From: Streptomyces sp. NBC_00704 | GTDB lineage: Bacteria > Actinomycetota > Actinomycetes > Streptomycetales > Streptomycetaceae | DNA length: 64,000 nucleotides | Direction: 5' to 3' | Assembly (NCBI RefSeq): GCF_036226605.1 | Contig: NZ_CP109000.1 | Span: 2,166,501 to 2,230,500, forward strand | Part shown: one piece after another, positions 42,969-53,226 of the stretch | How positions within the stretch are numbered: the stretch's first letter is position 1 | Layout of the letters: every line of letters starts with the position of its first letter | The notes under the pieces: generated by a model | Databases searched by the model: none | What the model was told of the DNA's origin: nothing | The model's input: the letters and a program-made list of their open reading frames with translations, nothing else | Position numbers and translations under genes: made by a program

Positions 42969-45674
42969 ATGACCGACCCCCAGGCCATCCAGCCGAGCGC
43001 GCTCGACCAGCTCCCCGACCGGGACCCGGAGGAGACCGCCGAATGGCAGGCCTCCCTGGACGCGGTCGCCAAGGCGGCCGGGCCGCACCGTGCCGCATAC
43101 CTGATGCGCCGCACGCTGGAGCGGGCCGAGGGCAACGGCATCGCGCTGCCGAAGCTGCTCGAGACCGACTACGTCAACACCATCCCGACGGCCGCGGAGC
43201 CCACCGCCCCCGGCGACCCGGAGATGGAGCGGAAGATCACCGCGTGGAACCGCTGGAACGCGGCCGCCATGGTGACCCGCGGCGCCAAGCACGGCGTCGG
43301 CGGCCACATCGCCACCTTCGCCTCCGCGGCCTGGCTCTACGAGACCGGCTTCAACCACTTCTTCCGGGGCAAGGAGGCCGACGGCTCGGGCGACCAGCTC
43401 TACATCCAGGGCCACGCCTCCCCCGGCATCTACGCCCGCGCCTTCCTCGACGGCCGGCTGACCGAGCGGCACCTGGACAACTTCCGCCAGGAGGCGGGCG
43501 GCCAGGGCCTCCCGTCCTACCCGCACCCGCGGCGGCTGCCCTGGCTGTGGGAGTTCCCGACCGTCTCCATGGGACTCGGTCCGCTCTCCGCCATCTACCA
43601 GGCGCGCTTCAACCGGTACCTCACCAACCGCGCGATCAAGGACGTCTCCGCCTCCCACGTGTGGGCGTTCCTCGGCGACGGCGAGATGGACGAGCCGGAG
43701 TCGACCGCGGCACTCGCGCTCGCCTCCCGCGAGGGCCTGGACAACCTGACCTTCGTCATCAACTGCAACCTCCAGCGCCTCGACGGACCGGTCCGCGCCA
43801 ACTTCAAGATCGTGCAGGAGCTGGAGGCCCAGTTCCGCGGCGCCGGCTGGAACGTGATCAAGTCGCTGTGGGGCTCGGCCTGGGACGAGCTGTTCCAGCT
43901 CGACACGACGGGCGCGCTGGTCCGCCGGCTGCGCGAGGTGCCCGACGCGCAGGTGCAGACCTACCAGACGCGCGACGCGGCCTACATCCGCCAGGACTTC
44001 TTCGGCAAGGACCCGGCGCTCGCCGAGATGGCGAAGCTGCTGAGCGACGACAAGATCCTGGAGTGCTTCCACCTCTCCCGCGGCGGCCACGAGGCCGGCA
44101 AGGTCTACGCGGCCTACAAGGCGGCCGTGGAGTTCAAGGGCGCCCCGACGGTCATCCTGGCCCAGACGGTCAAGGGCCACACCCTCGGCGAGGGCTTCGC
44201 GTCGAAGAACGCCAACCACCAGATGAAGAAGCTCTCGGTGGACGAGTTCAAGACCATGCGCGACCTGCTGGAGCTGCCGATCTCCGACGCGCAGTTCGTC
44301 GACGGGATCGTCCCCTACGGGCACCCCGGCGCCGACTCCCCCGAGGTCCGCTACCTCCAGGAGCGCCGCGCGGCCCTCGGCGGCCCGGCCCCGGCCCGCC
44401 GCACGCACGCGCTCGCCCCGCTGCCCGCCCCCGCCGACAAGACGTTCGCCTCCTTCGACAAGGGCTCCGGCACGCAGAACGTGGCGACCACCATGGCGTT
44501 CGTCCGCCTCGTCAAGGACCTGGTCCGCGACAAGGAGACCGGGAAGCGCTGGGTGCCCATCGTCCCCGACGAGGCGCGCACCTTCGGCATGGAGAGCTTG
44601 TTCCCGTCGCTCGGGATCTACTCCCCCAAGGGCCAGACGTACGAGCCGGTCGACCGCGACCAGCTGATGTACTACAAGGAGGCCGAGAACGGCCAGATCC
44701 TCAACGAGGGGATCACCGAGGCCGGTTCGATGGCCGACTTCATCGCCGCATCGACGTCGTACGCGACGCACGGCGAGGCGATGATCCCGTTCTACATCTT
44801 CTACTCGATGTTCGGCTGGCAGCGCACGGCCGACCAGATGTGGCAGCTCGGCGACCAGCTCGGCCGCGGCTTCCTCGTCGGCGCGACGGCCGGCCGCACG
44901 ACCCTGACGGGCGAGGGCCTCCAGCACGCCGACGGCCACTCGCCGGTGATCGCCGCGACCAACCCGGCCGCGCTCAGCTACGACCCGGCGTTCGCCTACG
45001 AGATCGCGGCGATCGTCAAGGACGGCCTGCGCCGGATGTACGGCGAGGCGGCCCCGGGCGAGGACCCGAACGTCTTCTACTACCTCACCGTCTACAACGA
45101 GCCGATGCCGCAGCCGGCCAAACCGGCCGCGCCCGGCGTCGACGAGGGCATCCTCAAGGGCCTGTACCGCTTCAACACGGCGGAGTCGGCCGGCGTGGAG
45201 GTCGCGGCGGCCAACGCCCCGCGCATCCAGCTGCTGGCCTCGGGCACGGCGATCCACTGGACGCTGAAGGCGCAGAAGATGCTCGCCGAGGAGTGGGGCG
45301 TGGCCGCCGACGTGTGGTCCGCGACCTCCTGGACCGAGCTGCGCCGCGACGCGCTGGAGGCCGACGCGGCCCTGTTGCGCGGCGAGGAGCGGACGCCGTA
45401 CGTCCGCCGGGCGCTGCACGGCGCCGAGGGCCCGGTGCTCGCGGTCTCCGACTACATGCGCCAGGTGCCGGACCAGATCGCGCAGTGGGTCGAGCAGGAC
45501 TGGTCCTCGCTGGGCGCGGACGGCTTCGGCCTGTCCGACACCCGCGAGGCGGCCCGCCGCCACTTCGGCGTGGACGCGGAGTCGGTCGTGGTGGCCGCGC
45601 TGGCCCAGCTCGCCCGGCGCGGCGAGGTCAAGGCGACGGCGGTGAAGGAAGCCCGCGAACGGTACGGCCTGTAG
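42969..45674 (+). CDS. aceE: Pyruvate dehydrogenase E1, homodimeric type
   Basis: 901 residues. Homodimeric AceE decarboxylates pyruvate with thiamine diphosphate and acetylates the E2 lipoyl group. ThDP-binding is shown by GDGEMDEPE followed by [12 protein letters not shown]; other blocks are [35 protein letters not shown] and [15 protein letters not shown]. The start is the ATG at 42969 with GAAGG upstream. No E2 or E3 is linked, so it must use the sucB and lpdA products 2-4 kb upstream. Confidence 0.98.
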   Translation: MTDPQAIQPSALDQLPDRDPEETAEWQASLDAVAKAAGPHRAAYLMRRTLERAEGNGIALPKLLETDYVNTIPTAAEPTAPGDPEMERKITAWNRWNAAAMVTRGAKHGVGGHIATFASAAWLYETGFNHFFRGKEADGSGDQLYIQGHASPGIYARAFLDGRLTERHLDNFRQEAGGQGLPSYPHPRRLPWLWEFPTVSMGLGPLSAIYQARFNRYLTNRAIKDVSASHVWAFLGDGEMDEPESTAALALASREGLDNLTFVINCNLQRLDGPVRANFKIVQELEAQFRGAGWNVIKSLWGSAWDELFQLDTTGALVRRLREVPDAQVQTYQTRDAAYIRQDFFGKDPALAEMAKLLSDDKILECFHLSRGGHEAGKVYAAYKAAVEFKGAPTVILAQTVKGHTLGEGFASKNANHQMKKLSVDEFKTMRDLLELPISDAQFVDGIVPYGHPGADSPEVRYLQERRAALGGPAPARRTHALAPLPAPADKTFASFDKGSGTQNVATTMAFVRLVKDLVRDKETGKRWVPIVPDEARTFGMESLFPSLGIYSPKGQTYEPVDRDQLMYYKEAENGQILNEGITEAGSMADFIAASTSYATHGEAMIPFYIFYSMFGWQRTADQMWQLGDQLGRGFLVGATAGRTTLTGEGLQHADGHSPVIAATNPAALSYDPAFAYEIAAIVKDGLRRMYGEAAPGEDPNVFYYLTVYNEPMPQPAKPAAPGVDEGILKGLYRFNTAESAGVEVAAANAPRIQLLASGTAIHWTLKAQKMLAEEWGVAADVWSATSWTELRRDALEADAALLRGEERTPYVRRALHGAEGPVLAVSDYMRQVPDQIAQWVEQDWSSLGADGFGLSDTREAARRHFGVDAESVVVAALAQLARRGEVKATAVKEARERYGL

Positions 45675-45728
45675 GCCGTCGCCCGGTCGCGGAGCGACGT
45701 GACCCGGGCGGGGTGAGGTGCCGTGAGA

Positions 45729-45770
45729 CGGCGAGGAGGGGTACGGCGCGGACCGTACCCCTCCTCGCCG
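45729..45770 (+). terminator. Strong terminator after aceE
   Basis: CGGCGAGGAGGGGTACGG and CCGTACCCCTCCTCGCCG give an 18-bp perfect stem with a 6-nt loop, 55 bp past the aceE stop. Confidence 0.93.
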
Positions 45771-45835
45771 TCGTCGTGGGCACGGGCCGGGGCCGTCCCG
45801 GCCGCGTTGTCGGTGGGGGCCTGCATCATGGGCGC

Positions 45836-46819
45836 ATGCGTGCTGCCCGGCTCATCAAGATGGTGCTGCTCCTCCAGTCCCGGCCCGCCATGACCGCCGC
45901 CGAGCTGGCGCGGGAGCTGGAAGTGTCGGAGCGTACGGTCACGCGGGACGCGCAGGCCTTGTCGGAGGCCGGTGTGCCGGTGTACGCGGAGCGGGGCCGG
46001 GCCGGCGGGTACCGGCTGGTCGGCGGGTACCGGACGCGGCTGACGGGGCTGGGGCGGGGTGAGGCGGAGGCGCTGTTCCTCAGCGGGGTGCCGGAGGCGC
46101 TGCGCGAGATGGGGCTCGCGGACGTCGCCTCGGCCGCGCGGCTGAAGGTCTCGGCGGCGCTGACGCCGTCCCTGCGGGACGCCCCGAGAGCGGTGGCGCA
46201 GCGGTTCCATCTCGACGCCCCCGCGTGGTTCCGGGAGCCGCGGACCCCGGCGCTGCTGCCGGTGATCGCGGACGCGGTGCGGGACGACCGCCGCGTCCGG
46301 GCCCGCTACCGGCGCGGGGAGCGTGAGGTCGAGCGGGAGCTGGAGCCCTACGGGCTCGTGCTCAAGGCGGGCGTCTGGTATCTGTGCGCCCGGGTGCGGG
46401 GCGACGGCGGCGGCGCGTGGCGGACGTACCGGATCGACCGGTTCGTCGGCGCCGAGGACTTGGGGGACCGTTTCGGCCGCGACGAGGAGTTCGACCTCCC
46501 CGGCTTCTGGGCCGGGCAGGCCGAGCGCTTCGCACGGTCGATCCTGCGGACCGAGGTGGTCGTGCGGCTGTCGGAGGCGGGCGTGCGCGCGCTGCCGCAC
46601 GTCGTGGACCCGGTGGCGGCGAGGGACGCGCTGGCGACCGCCGGGGAGGCGGACGACCGGGGGCGGGTGACGGTCACACTGGGCGTGGAGTCGCAGGACG
46701 TGGCGCACGCGCAGCTCACGGCGCTGGGGGCGGAGGCCGAGGTGATCGCCCCGGAGTCCCTGCGGAAACGGTTCGCCGAGGACGCGGCACGATTGGCGGA
46801 GTTGTATCGGCCGGTGTGA
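45836..46819 (+). CDS. WYL-domain transcriptional regulator
   Basis: 327 residues. DeoR-like N-terminal helix-turn-helix (MTAAELARELEVSERTVTRDAQALSEAGVP, read as residues 19-48) followed by a WYL domain, where GVWYLCARV is the defining core, and a WCX-type C-terminal domain. WYL domains are ligand or nucleic-acid sensors. No ribosome-binding site precedes the ATG, suggesting a leaderless transcript. Targets unknown. Confidence 0.92.
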   Translation: MRAARLIKMVLLLQSRPAMTAAELARELEVSERTVTRDAQALSEAGVPVYAERGRAGGYRLVGGYRTRLTGLGRGEAEALFLSGVPEALREMGLADVASAARLKVSAALTPSLRDAPRAVAQRFHLDAPAWFREPRTPALLPVIADAVRDDRRVRARYRRGEREVERELEPYGLVLKAGVWYLCARVRGDGGGAWRTYRIDRFVGAEDLGDRFGRDEEFDLPGFWAGQAERFARSILRTEVVVRLSEAGVRALPHVVDPVAARDALATAGEADDRGRVTVTLGVESQDVAHAQLTALGAEAEVIAPESLRKRFAEDAARLAELYRPV

Positions 46820-46875
46820 GAATCCCCGGCACTCCGGGTGCGTCCGGCACGATCAGGCACGATGCTGGACGCGTG

Positions 46876-47397
46876 ATGGACGAGACGGAGTTCTGGGAGC
46901 TGGTGGACGCCTCCCGCGAGGCCGCCGAGGGTGATCCCGAGGAGCAGGCCGACCTGCTCGTGGAGCGGCTGCTGGGGCTGGACCCGGACTCCGTGCTCGA
47001 CTTCGCCCGGCATTTCGAGTCCCGCTACAACCGCGCCTACCGCTGGGACCTGTGGGGCGCCGCGTGGCTGCTGCTGGACGGGGCGAGCGACGACGCGTTC
47101 GACTTCTTCCGGTGCTGGCTGATCGGGCAGGGCCGCGAGGTCTTCGAGGGCGCCCTGCACGGCGACCCCGACTCGCTCGCCGACCTGCTGGACGACTTCG
47201 ACGAGGAGATCGACGGGGACGGCGAGGAACTGGGGTACGCGGCCGACGAGGCCTACGAGCAGCTCACCGGTAACGTCGCCCCGGACCTCGGCATCCCGCC
47301 CGCGCCCGCCGAACCCGAGGGCACTCCGGTGGACTTCGAGAACGAGTCGGCGCTGGCCGAGCGGTATCCCCGGCTCTGGCAGCGCTTCAAGGAGTGA
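46876..47397 (+). CDS. DUF4240 domain protein
   Basis: 173 residues. MDETEFWELVDASR at the start and FDFFRCWLIGQGREVFEGAL match DUF4240, a family seen beside WGR-like and polymorphic toxin-related genes but of unknown role. Acidic, soluble. A GTG directly before the ATG is also possible. Confidence 0.88.
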   Translation: MDETEFWELVDASREAAEGDPEEQADLLVERLLGLDPDSVLDFARHFESRYNRAYRWDLWGAAWLLLDGASDDAFDFFRCWLIGQGREVFEGALHGDPDSLADLLDDFDEEIDGDGEELGYAADEAYEQLTGNVAPDLGIPPAPAEPEGTPVDFENESALAERYPRLWQRFKE

Positions 47398-47491
47398 CCC
47401 GCGGGAGGGAGGAGCACCTTCCGCCGTGCCGGTCCTGCCCGTCCTGCCCTCCCCCCGTCCTGCCCTGCCTCCCCGTCCTGCCCGTCGTGGT

Positions 47492-47788
47492 TCACGCGGC
47501 GAACCTGCGGCGGGCGCCGTCCGCCGGGAGGTACGCCTGCGCCTCGCCGACGCGCACCGCGTGGTGCGGCGGCGCCCCGTTGGCCTGCTCGAGGGCCGAC
47601 GCCGTGGCCGCGGCGGGGCCGAGGACGACCGCGGCGACGGCGCACAGGACGGCCCAGGGGCGGGTGAGCCGCCCGGCCCCAGGGGATTCGGCGGCCTGAG
47701 CGTCTTGGGCGGCCTGAGCGTCTTGAGCGGCCCGGGTGGATCGGGCGGACTGGGTGGATCGGGCGCACTGCTCGCGGCTGCCGTTCAT
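47492..47788 (-). CDS. Small membrane protein
   Basis: 98 residues from the ATG at 47788, chosen for GGAGG eight bases upstream. An Ala/Gln repeat (AAQDAQAAQDAQAA), encoded by direct repeats in the DNA, precedes one membrane helix (WAVLCAVAAVVLGPAAATASA), which could also be a signal peptide cut after ATASA. No family recognised. Confidence 0.65.
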   Translation of the reverse strand: MNGSREQCARSTQSARSTRAAQDAQAAQDAQAAESPGAGRLTRPWAVLCAVAAVVLGPAAATASALEQANGAPPHHAVRVGEAQAYLPADGARRRFAA

Positions 47789-47860
47789 GGTCCCCGCCTC
47801 CGGTCGGTTCGTGGTGGGCACGACGTTAGGCCGCGGGGATGGGAGGACCCTGAACGGCGG

Positions 47861-48712
47861 CTAAGGCGTTCCTGTGAGAGCGGGCGCGGCCGTTCTGCCC
47901 TGGATGCGCGCCGCCGTCCGCCGGATCTCCGGGAGCCGGGCGTTGAGCGCCGCGCCGGGGCAGCTGGTCATGTAGGCGTCGCGGTGGCCGGCCAGGGCGG
48001 GCAGGACGACGGTGACCCCGGCCGCGTACCGGCTGTGGCTGTTGCTGGAGGTGAGCCGGGCCTGCGCCCTCGGGTCGACGCCGGAGAGGCCGAGCTTCCA
48101 GGCGGTCAGGGCGGCGATCGCGTCCACCATCGCCTGCGGGACGGGGACGCCGGACGTGAACGTGCCGAGCGCGGCGATGCCGGCCGTGCGGTGGTTGAAG
48201 CCCTGGGTGTGGGCGCCGGTGACGGGACGGTCCACCCCGCCCGCGCGGCCCTCGTAGATGGTGCCGCAGCGGTCGACGAGGAAGTTGTAGCCGATGTCGT
48301 CCCAGTCCCTGGCGCCGGTCTGGCCCGCGTACAGGTAGCGGATGATGCGGGGCGCGTCGGCGCAGTCGTAGCCGTTGGGCGAGTCGGTGTGGTGGACGAA
48401 GACGGCGACGACCTTGTCGTCGTAGCGCGGGGGCGGTTGCGCGTGGCGGGCGAGGGCGTCCAGCCAGGCGGAGCGGGGCACGATGGGCGGCCGGGCGGCC
48501 CGGTGCGCGCCGGCGGCGCGCGCGTCGGCCGTCCGGGCGGGCGCTTCGACGCGGGCGGCGTGCTGGACGCCGCCCGCGCACAGGCACAGCGCGGCCACGG
48601 CGGCGAGGCCCGGCAGACAGCCGAGCAGGACGAGGACCGGGCCCGGTATCCGCGCCGGGCGCCGTCCGCGTCGGCCGCGCGCGGTGCGCGATGCCGGTCG
48701 GAGGGCACACAT
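47861..48712 (-). CDS. Secreted/membrane-anchored N-acetylmuramoyl-L-alanine amidase (PGRP-like)
   Basis: 283 residues from the ATG at 48712; an earlier start would add a poorly conserved leader. A membrane helix (about 25-50) follows a basic start. The amidase domain has VAVFVHHTDSPNGYDC, where the first His binds zinc, IGYNFLVDRCGTIYEGRAGG, and AGHRDAYMTSCPG with the further zinc His and Cys. It cuts peptidoglycan stem peptides or binds muropeptides. Divergent from the MarP-like protease with 198 bp between. Confidence 0.93.
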   Translation of the reverse strand: MCALRPASRTARGRRGRRPARIPGPVLVLLGCLPGLAAVAALCLCAGGVQHAARVEAPARTADARAAGAHRAARPPIVPRSAWLDALARHAQPPPRYDDKVVAVFVHHTDSPNGYDCADAPRIIRYLYAGQTGARDWDDIGYNFLVDRCGTIYEGRAGGVDRPVTGAHTQGFNHRTAGIAALGTFTSGVPVPQAMVDAIAALTAWKLGLSGVDPRAQARLTSSNSHSRYAAGVTVVLPALAGHRDAYMTSCPGAALNARLPEIRRTAARIQGRTAAPALTGTP

Positions 48713-48910
48713 GGTTCCACTGTCGGCCGGTTCCGGTCCGTCCGCGATGTGTGCTGTGCCACCTGGTGGAACCATCCTCCCGGTGCGCGCCGTTTTACGG
48801 GGTGCACGCACGCGTGGCGGGGTGTCGGCCGTCACGCGCGTGTGGTCGACGGGTACTGATCAGCGGGCGTCTGCCGCACGTACTAGGGGATTCGAGGGAA
48901 GGGGGGCCGT

Positions 48911-50095
48911 GTGGACCTGCTCGACATCCTGCTGGCGCTGGTGATCCTGGCCTACGCCGCTTCCGGCTACCGGCGCGGGCTGGTGGCCGGCTGCGTCTCG
49001 CTGGCCGGGTTCGTCGGCGGCGCGGTTATCGGCGTGTGGGTCCTGCCGTGGCTGATGGAGCTGGTGACGCCGGGCACCACGGCGGCGACGGCGACGGCGG
49101 TGTTCGCGGTCCTGGTGCCGGCGGTGGTGGGGCACGAGCTGGCGGGCCGGCTGGGGCTGCGGCTGCGCCGCGAGCTGGACCGGGGGCCGCTGCGGCTGGC
49201 CGACGGGGTCGGCGGGGCGGCGGCGAACACGGTCGCGGTGCTGGTCGTGGCCTGGGTGGCGGCGAGTGTGCTGGGCGCGTCCTCGTCGCCGGTGGTCACG
49301 TCGTCGATACGGGACTCCCGGCTGCTGGGGGCCGTGCAGGACGTGATGCCGGACACCACGCCGAACTGGTTCTCGCGGGCCACGTCGGCGCTGACCGAGG
49401 CGGGTTTCCCGCAGGTCTTCAACCCCTTCGAGAACGAGTCGACGGCCGAGGTCGCCAAGCCCACCGGCGACAGCGTGACGGCGCGCGCGACGCTGGCGGC
49501 CCAGCGGAGCACGGTGAAGATCGAGGGGTCGTCGGGCGACCAGGGCCGCGAGGGCAGCGGCTTCGTCTACGCCGGCGAGCACGTGATGACCAACGCGCAC
49601 GTGGTGGCGGGCATCGACCGCCCGACGGTGCGGATCGGCGGCGTGGGGCGGTCCTACCCCGCGCGCGTGGTGCTCTTCGACCCGGACCGGGACGTGGCCG
49701 TGCTGTACGTGCCGGAGCTGCGGGCGCCCGTCCTGAGCTTCGACGACGCCGCCTCGCGGGGCGACTCGGCGGTGGTCGCGGGCTATCCGCAGGACGGCGA
49801 CCTGAACCTTCAGGCGGCCACGGTCGCGGGCCGGGTGAAGGCGACCGGCCGGAACATCTACAACGACGGCATCGTCACCCGCGAGATCTACTCGATCCGC
49901 TCCACGGTGCGCCCGGGGAACTCCGGCGGCCCGCTGCTGACCACGACGGGCCGGGTCTACGGCGTGGTCTTCGCGCGCTCCACCTCCGACGACGAGACGG
50001 GGTACGTGCTGACGGCTGCCGAGGTGGCCGACGACGCCGAGCGGGCGGCGACGGCGACGCGCGCGGTGGACACGGGCAGCCTGACGACGTCGTGA
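48911..50095 (+). CDS. MarP-like membrane serine protease
   Basis: 394 residues from a GTG with GGGGGG upstream. Four membrane helices of the CvpA/colicin V type (about 5-125) anchor a trypsin-like periplasmic domain. The catalytic triad is H230 in TNAHVV, D261 in DRDVAVLYV and S338 in GNSGGPL. In mycobacteria MarP protects against acid stress by processing a peptidoglycan hydrolase; the divergent amidase gene here would be an attractive substrate, by inference. Confidence 0.95.
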   Translation: MDLLDILLALVILAYAASGYRRGLVAGCVSLAGFVGGAVIGVWVLPWLMELVTPGTTAATATAVFAVLVPAVVGHELAGRLGLRLRRELDRGPLRLADGVGGAAANTVAVLVVAWVAASVLGASSSPVVTSSIRDSRLLGAVQDVMPDTTPNWFSRATSALTEAGFPQVFNPFENESTAEVAKPTGDSVTARATLAAQRSTVKIEGSSGDQGREGSGFVYAGEHVMTNAHVVAGIDRPTVRIGGVGRSYPARVVLFDPDRDVAVLYVPELRAPVLSFDDAASRGDSAVVAGYPQDGDLNLQAATVAGRVKATGRNIYNDGIVTREIYSIRSTVRPGNSGGPLLTTTGRVYGVVFARSTSDDETGYVLTAAEVADDAERAATATRAVDTGSLTTS

Positions 50096-50113
50096 GCCGC
50101 GTGCCCGGCGGCG

Positions 50114-50614
50114 TCAGACGGGCCGGCCCATGAACACGTCGTCCACGTACCGCCCGTCGAGCAGGAACTCCCCGGGGAGCACCCCCTCGACCGTGAACCC
50201 CTCGGACTCGTAGAGCCCGCGCGCGGGGGCGTTGTGGCCGAGGACGCGCAGGGTGAGACGGCGGGCGCCCTGGCGGCGGGTCTCCTCGACGGCTTCGCGC
50301 AGCAGCGCCCGTGCGACGCCCCGGCCGCGCGCCTCGTCCAGGACGGCGAGGCCCTGGATCTGCCGGACGTGGGCGTTGCAGGCCAGCGGGGTGGGCGGCA
50401 CCAGCCGGAGGTACCCGACGATGCGGCCGTCCACTTCGGCGACCAGGTAGTCCCGGGGGGCGTGCCGTTCGTCGAAGAAGGGCTCGTAGGGCGGCTCGGG
50501 CCGCGGCATCACCGCGTGCAGGGTGGACCAGGTGGCCCGGTCGAGGGCGGCCAGCGCGTCGTCGTCGGCGGGCAGGGCGGCGCGTATGCGAGGCGGCTCG
50601 GAGGTCTCTGGCAT
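50114..50614 (-). CDS. GNAT-family N-acetyltransferase
   Basis: 166 residues from the ATG at 50614 (GTG at 50623 also in frame). The acetyl-CoA loop reads DEARGRGVARALL, preceded by IQGLAVL, and ends with YESEGFTVEGVL, typical of RimI-like or small-molecule acetyltransferases. Substrate unknown. Convergent with the protease gene. Confidence 0.92.
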   Translation of the reverse strand: MPETSEPPRIRAALPADDDALAALDRATWSTLHAVMPRPEPPYEPFFDERHAPRDYLVAEVDGRIVGYLRLVPPTPLACNAHVRQIQGLAVLDEARGRGVARALLREAVEETRRQGARRLTLRVLGHNAPARGLYESEGFTVEGVLPGEFLLDGRYVDDVFMGRPV

Positions 50615-50706
50615 GGCGGTCACCCTAATGCGGGCGGCCGGCGGGCAGTGAGGTGCGGGCGGCGGTCTGCCGGAGGATTTCCGCGGTCCGCGGGCAGGAT
50701 GGACGC

Positions 50707-51600
50707 ATGGAACGTACGCGAATCGCGGTGGCCGGGGCGTCCGGTCTGATCGGCAGCGCCCTGGTGCGCTCCCTGGCCTCGGACGGCCACGAGGTGCGGC
50801 GCCTGGTCCGCCGTGCGCCGCGGGGCGCGGACGAGGTCCGCTGGGACCCGGAGCGGGGCCGGGTGGACGCGGCCGGGCTCGCCGGATGCGACGTCGTGGT
50901 CAACCTGGCCGGGGCCGGCGTCGGCGAGCGGCGCTGGAGCGAGGCGTACAAGCGGCGGATGCACGACAGCCGGGTGCACGGCACGGCCGCGCTGGCGAAG
51001 GCGGTCGCCGCGCTCGACGCCCCGCCGCGGGTGTTCGTCAACGGCAGCGCGATGGGCTACTACGGCGAGACCGGCGAGCGGATCGTGGACGAGGGCGCGC
51101 CGGCCGGGAGCGGCTTCCTGCCGGAGCTGTGCGTGGAGTGGGAGGCGGCCGCGGCGCCGGCGCGGGACGCGGGCGTGCGGACCGTCCTCGTGCGCACCGG
51201 CCTGGTGGTGGCGCGTGGCGGCGGGGCCTGGGGCAAGCTGTTCCCGCTGTTCACGGCCGGACTGGGCGGGCGGCTGGGCGACGGCCGGCAGTACTGGTCG
51301 TACATCGCCCTGCACGACGAGGTGGCGGCGATCCGGCATCTCGTCGACCGTGACGACCTGTCGGGGCCGTTCAACCTGACCGCTCCCGAGCCGCGGACCA
51401 ACCGGGAGATCACCGAGGCGATGGGGCGGGTGCTGCACCGGCCGGCGCTGTTCCCGGTTCCGGCGCCGGTGCTGCGCACGGTGCTGGGCGAGATGGCCGG
51501 GGACGTGCTGGGCAGTGCGCGGGTGGTGCCGAAGCGGCTGCTGGAGTCAGGGTTCGTCTTCGCGTTTCCCGGGATCGAGGACGCGATCCGAGCCGCCTGA
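50707..51600 (+). CDS. TIGR01777-family NAD(P)-dependent epimerase-like protein
   Basis: 297 residues. Extended SDR fold: VAGASGLIGSALVRSL binds the dinucleotide, NGSAMGYYG contains the Ser and Tyr of the active-site region, and a C-terminal DUF1731 part ends the protein. The mycobacterial equivalent (Rv2216) also lies just before lipB. Role unknown; also called SulA-like in some annotation. Confidence 0.93.
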   Translation: MERTRIAVAGASGLIGSALVRSLASDGHEVRRLVRRAPRGADEVRWDPERGRVDAAGLAGCDVVVNLAGAGVGERRWSEAYKRRMHDSRVHGTAALAKAVAALDAPPRVFVNGSAMGYYGETGERIVDEGAPAGSGFLPELCVEWEAAAAPARDAGVRTVLVRTGLVVARGGGAWGKLFPLFTAGLGGRLGDGRQYWSYIALHDEVAAIRHLVDRDDLSGPFNLTAPEPRTNREITEAMGRVLHRPALFPVPAPVLRTVLGEMAGDVLGSARVVPKRLLESGFVFAFPGIEDAIRAA

Positions 51601-51761
51601 TCCGCTTCGTGACCGGATGCGACCGCCGTGCGACCGTGCCCTGTCCATGCGCGACTGTTCCTGACCGATACCGGCCCTAACCTCGACCCGAACTCGGGTA
51701 TCCGGGACGGCCGTTGGGGGCATGACGTCTCCAGCCGCCGCGCAACCTCGAGGAGGGGCAC

Positions 51762-53177
51762 GTGCTTGAGCCCGCGTATCAGGCAGACGTCGTCGTGGTG
51801 GGGGCCGGAGTCGCCGGCCTCTCCGCCGCGCACCGGCTGAACAGCGCAGGAGTAACGACCGCGGTCCTGGAGGCAGCCCCTTACGTGGGCGGCCGCATGT
51901 CGACGGAGAAGATCGACGGGTTCCGGCTCGACCGCATCGGGCAGCTGCTGTCCACGGCGTATCCCGAACTGGCCTCCACACCGGGGCTCGACGCACTCGT
52001 CCTGCGTCCCTTCGCACCGGGGGTCCTGCTGCACAGCGACGGGCGCCACCATCGCGCCGGCGCGCAGACGGGGGCGGGGAGCGCAAGGGGCGCACTCCAT
52101 GCCGTACGCGCCCTGGCGAGCGCTCCGCGGCCGGGCGGACTGCCCCGGCCGCGCGCCGGCGGCTCCCTGCCCGCGCAGGGCCGCCCGGCCCCGCCCCGGG
52201 TCCGGGCGGGCGCGCCACTGGGCAGCGCCGTGGACCAGGCCCGGCTGGGCGCCGCGCTGACCCGGCTCGCCGTCACCCCTGTGGAGCGGCTGCTGCGCCG
52301 CCCCGAGTCACCGGCCGCGCAGGCCCTCGCGGCCCGCGGTCTGCCCGCCCGCACGGTGGACGGCTTTCTGCGCCCGCTGCTCGCCGCCCTGCTGTGCGAT
52401 CCGGATCTCGCCACCTCCAGCCGCTGCGCCGACCTCGCGCTGCGCGCCTTCGCCGCGGGCCGGCTGGCGGTGCCGGAGGGCGGGGCCGAGGTCCTGCCGG
52501 AACTGCTCGCCCGGACGCTGCCGGCGGGCGTCGTGCACACCGGGGTGCGGGTCACCGCCGTCTCCACGACCTCGGTGACCACCGCCGAGCACGGCGAGTT
52601 CCGCTGCCGCGCCGTCCTGGTGGCCACCGACGCGCGCACGGCGGCCGAGCTGCTGCCCGGGCTGCGCGTGCCGGACTTCCATCCGGTGACGGTCGTCCAC
52701 CACACGACGGACGAGCCGCCCCCGACCGGCGCCTCGCTGCTCCTGGACGCCGACCGGAGCGGTCCGGTCGCGCACACCGCGGTGCTCAGCCAGGTCGACC
52801 CGAGCCGCGCGCCCGGCGGCCGCACGCTGATCTCGTCCACGGTCCTGGGCGCGCCCGCGCCGGGCGTCGACACCGCCGTCCGCATGCATCTGTCGCGCCT
52901 GTACGGCGTCTCCACCGCGCGCTGGGAGACGCTGGCCGTGCACCACACGGCCGAGGCCGTCCCGGCGATGCGCCCGCCGCACGATCTGCGGCGCGCGGTG
53001 CGGCTGCTGGCGGGCCTGTACGTGTGCGGCGACCACCGGGACACCAGCACCGTGCAGGGCGCGCTGCACTCGGCGCGCCGGGCCGCCTCGGCGATCGTCT
53101 CCGACCTCGGCGCCGCCGGCTCCCTGAACGCGGCCGACCCCCGCCCCACGACACGCCAGGAACCGGCGGCGGCCTGA
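51762..53177 (+). CDS. FAD-dependent amine oxidase-like protein
   Basis: 471 residues from the GTG at 51762 with a perfect AGGAGGGG site. Dinucleotide-binding ADVVVVGAGVAGLSAA and the second-strand VLEAAPYVGGRMS are those of phytoene desaturase/protoporphyrinogen oxidase-like flavoproteins; YVCGDHRDTSTVQGAL near the end closes the FAD site. A disordered insert (about 100-160) lies after the first motif. Substrate unknown. ACCCGA-ac-TCGGGT at 51686-51699 is a possible operator. Confidence 0.9.
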   Translation: MLEPAYQADVVVVGAGVAGLSAAHRLNSAGVTTAVLEAAPYVGGRMSTEKIDGFRLDRIGQLLSTAYPELASTPGLDALVLRPFAPGVLLHSDGRHHRAGAQTGAGSARGALHAVRALASAPRPGGLPRPRAGGSLPAQGRPAPPRVRAGAPLGSAVDQARLGAALTRLAVTPVERLLRRPESPAAQALAARGLPARTVDGFLRPLLAALLCDPDLATSSRCADLALRAFAAGRLAVPEGGAEVLPELLARTLPAGVVHTGVRVTAVSTTSVTTAEHGEFRCRAVLVATDARTAAELLPGLRVPDFHPVTVVHHTTDEPPPTGASLLLDADRSGPVAHTAVLSQVDPSRAPGGRTLISSTVLGAPAPGVDTAVRMHLSRLYGVSTARWETLAVHHTAEAVPAMRPPHDLRRAVRLLAGLYVCGDHRDTSTVQGALHSARRAASAIVSDLGAAGSLNAADPRPTTRQEPAAA

Positions 53178-53226
53178 ACGCCACGGGCCCGGAACACCTC
53201 CCCCGGACCCGGCCCGCACCCGCCTC

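Noticed and set aside
47253..47768. 171-codon minus-strand frame overlapping the DUF4240 gene
   Set aside because: It overlaps a supported gene and lacks a ribosome-binding site; the neighbouring frame starting at 47788 has one.
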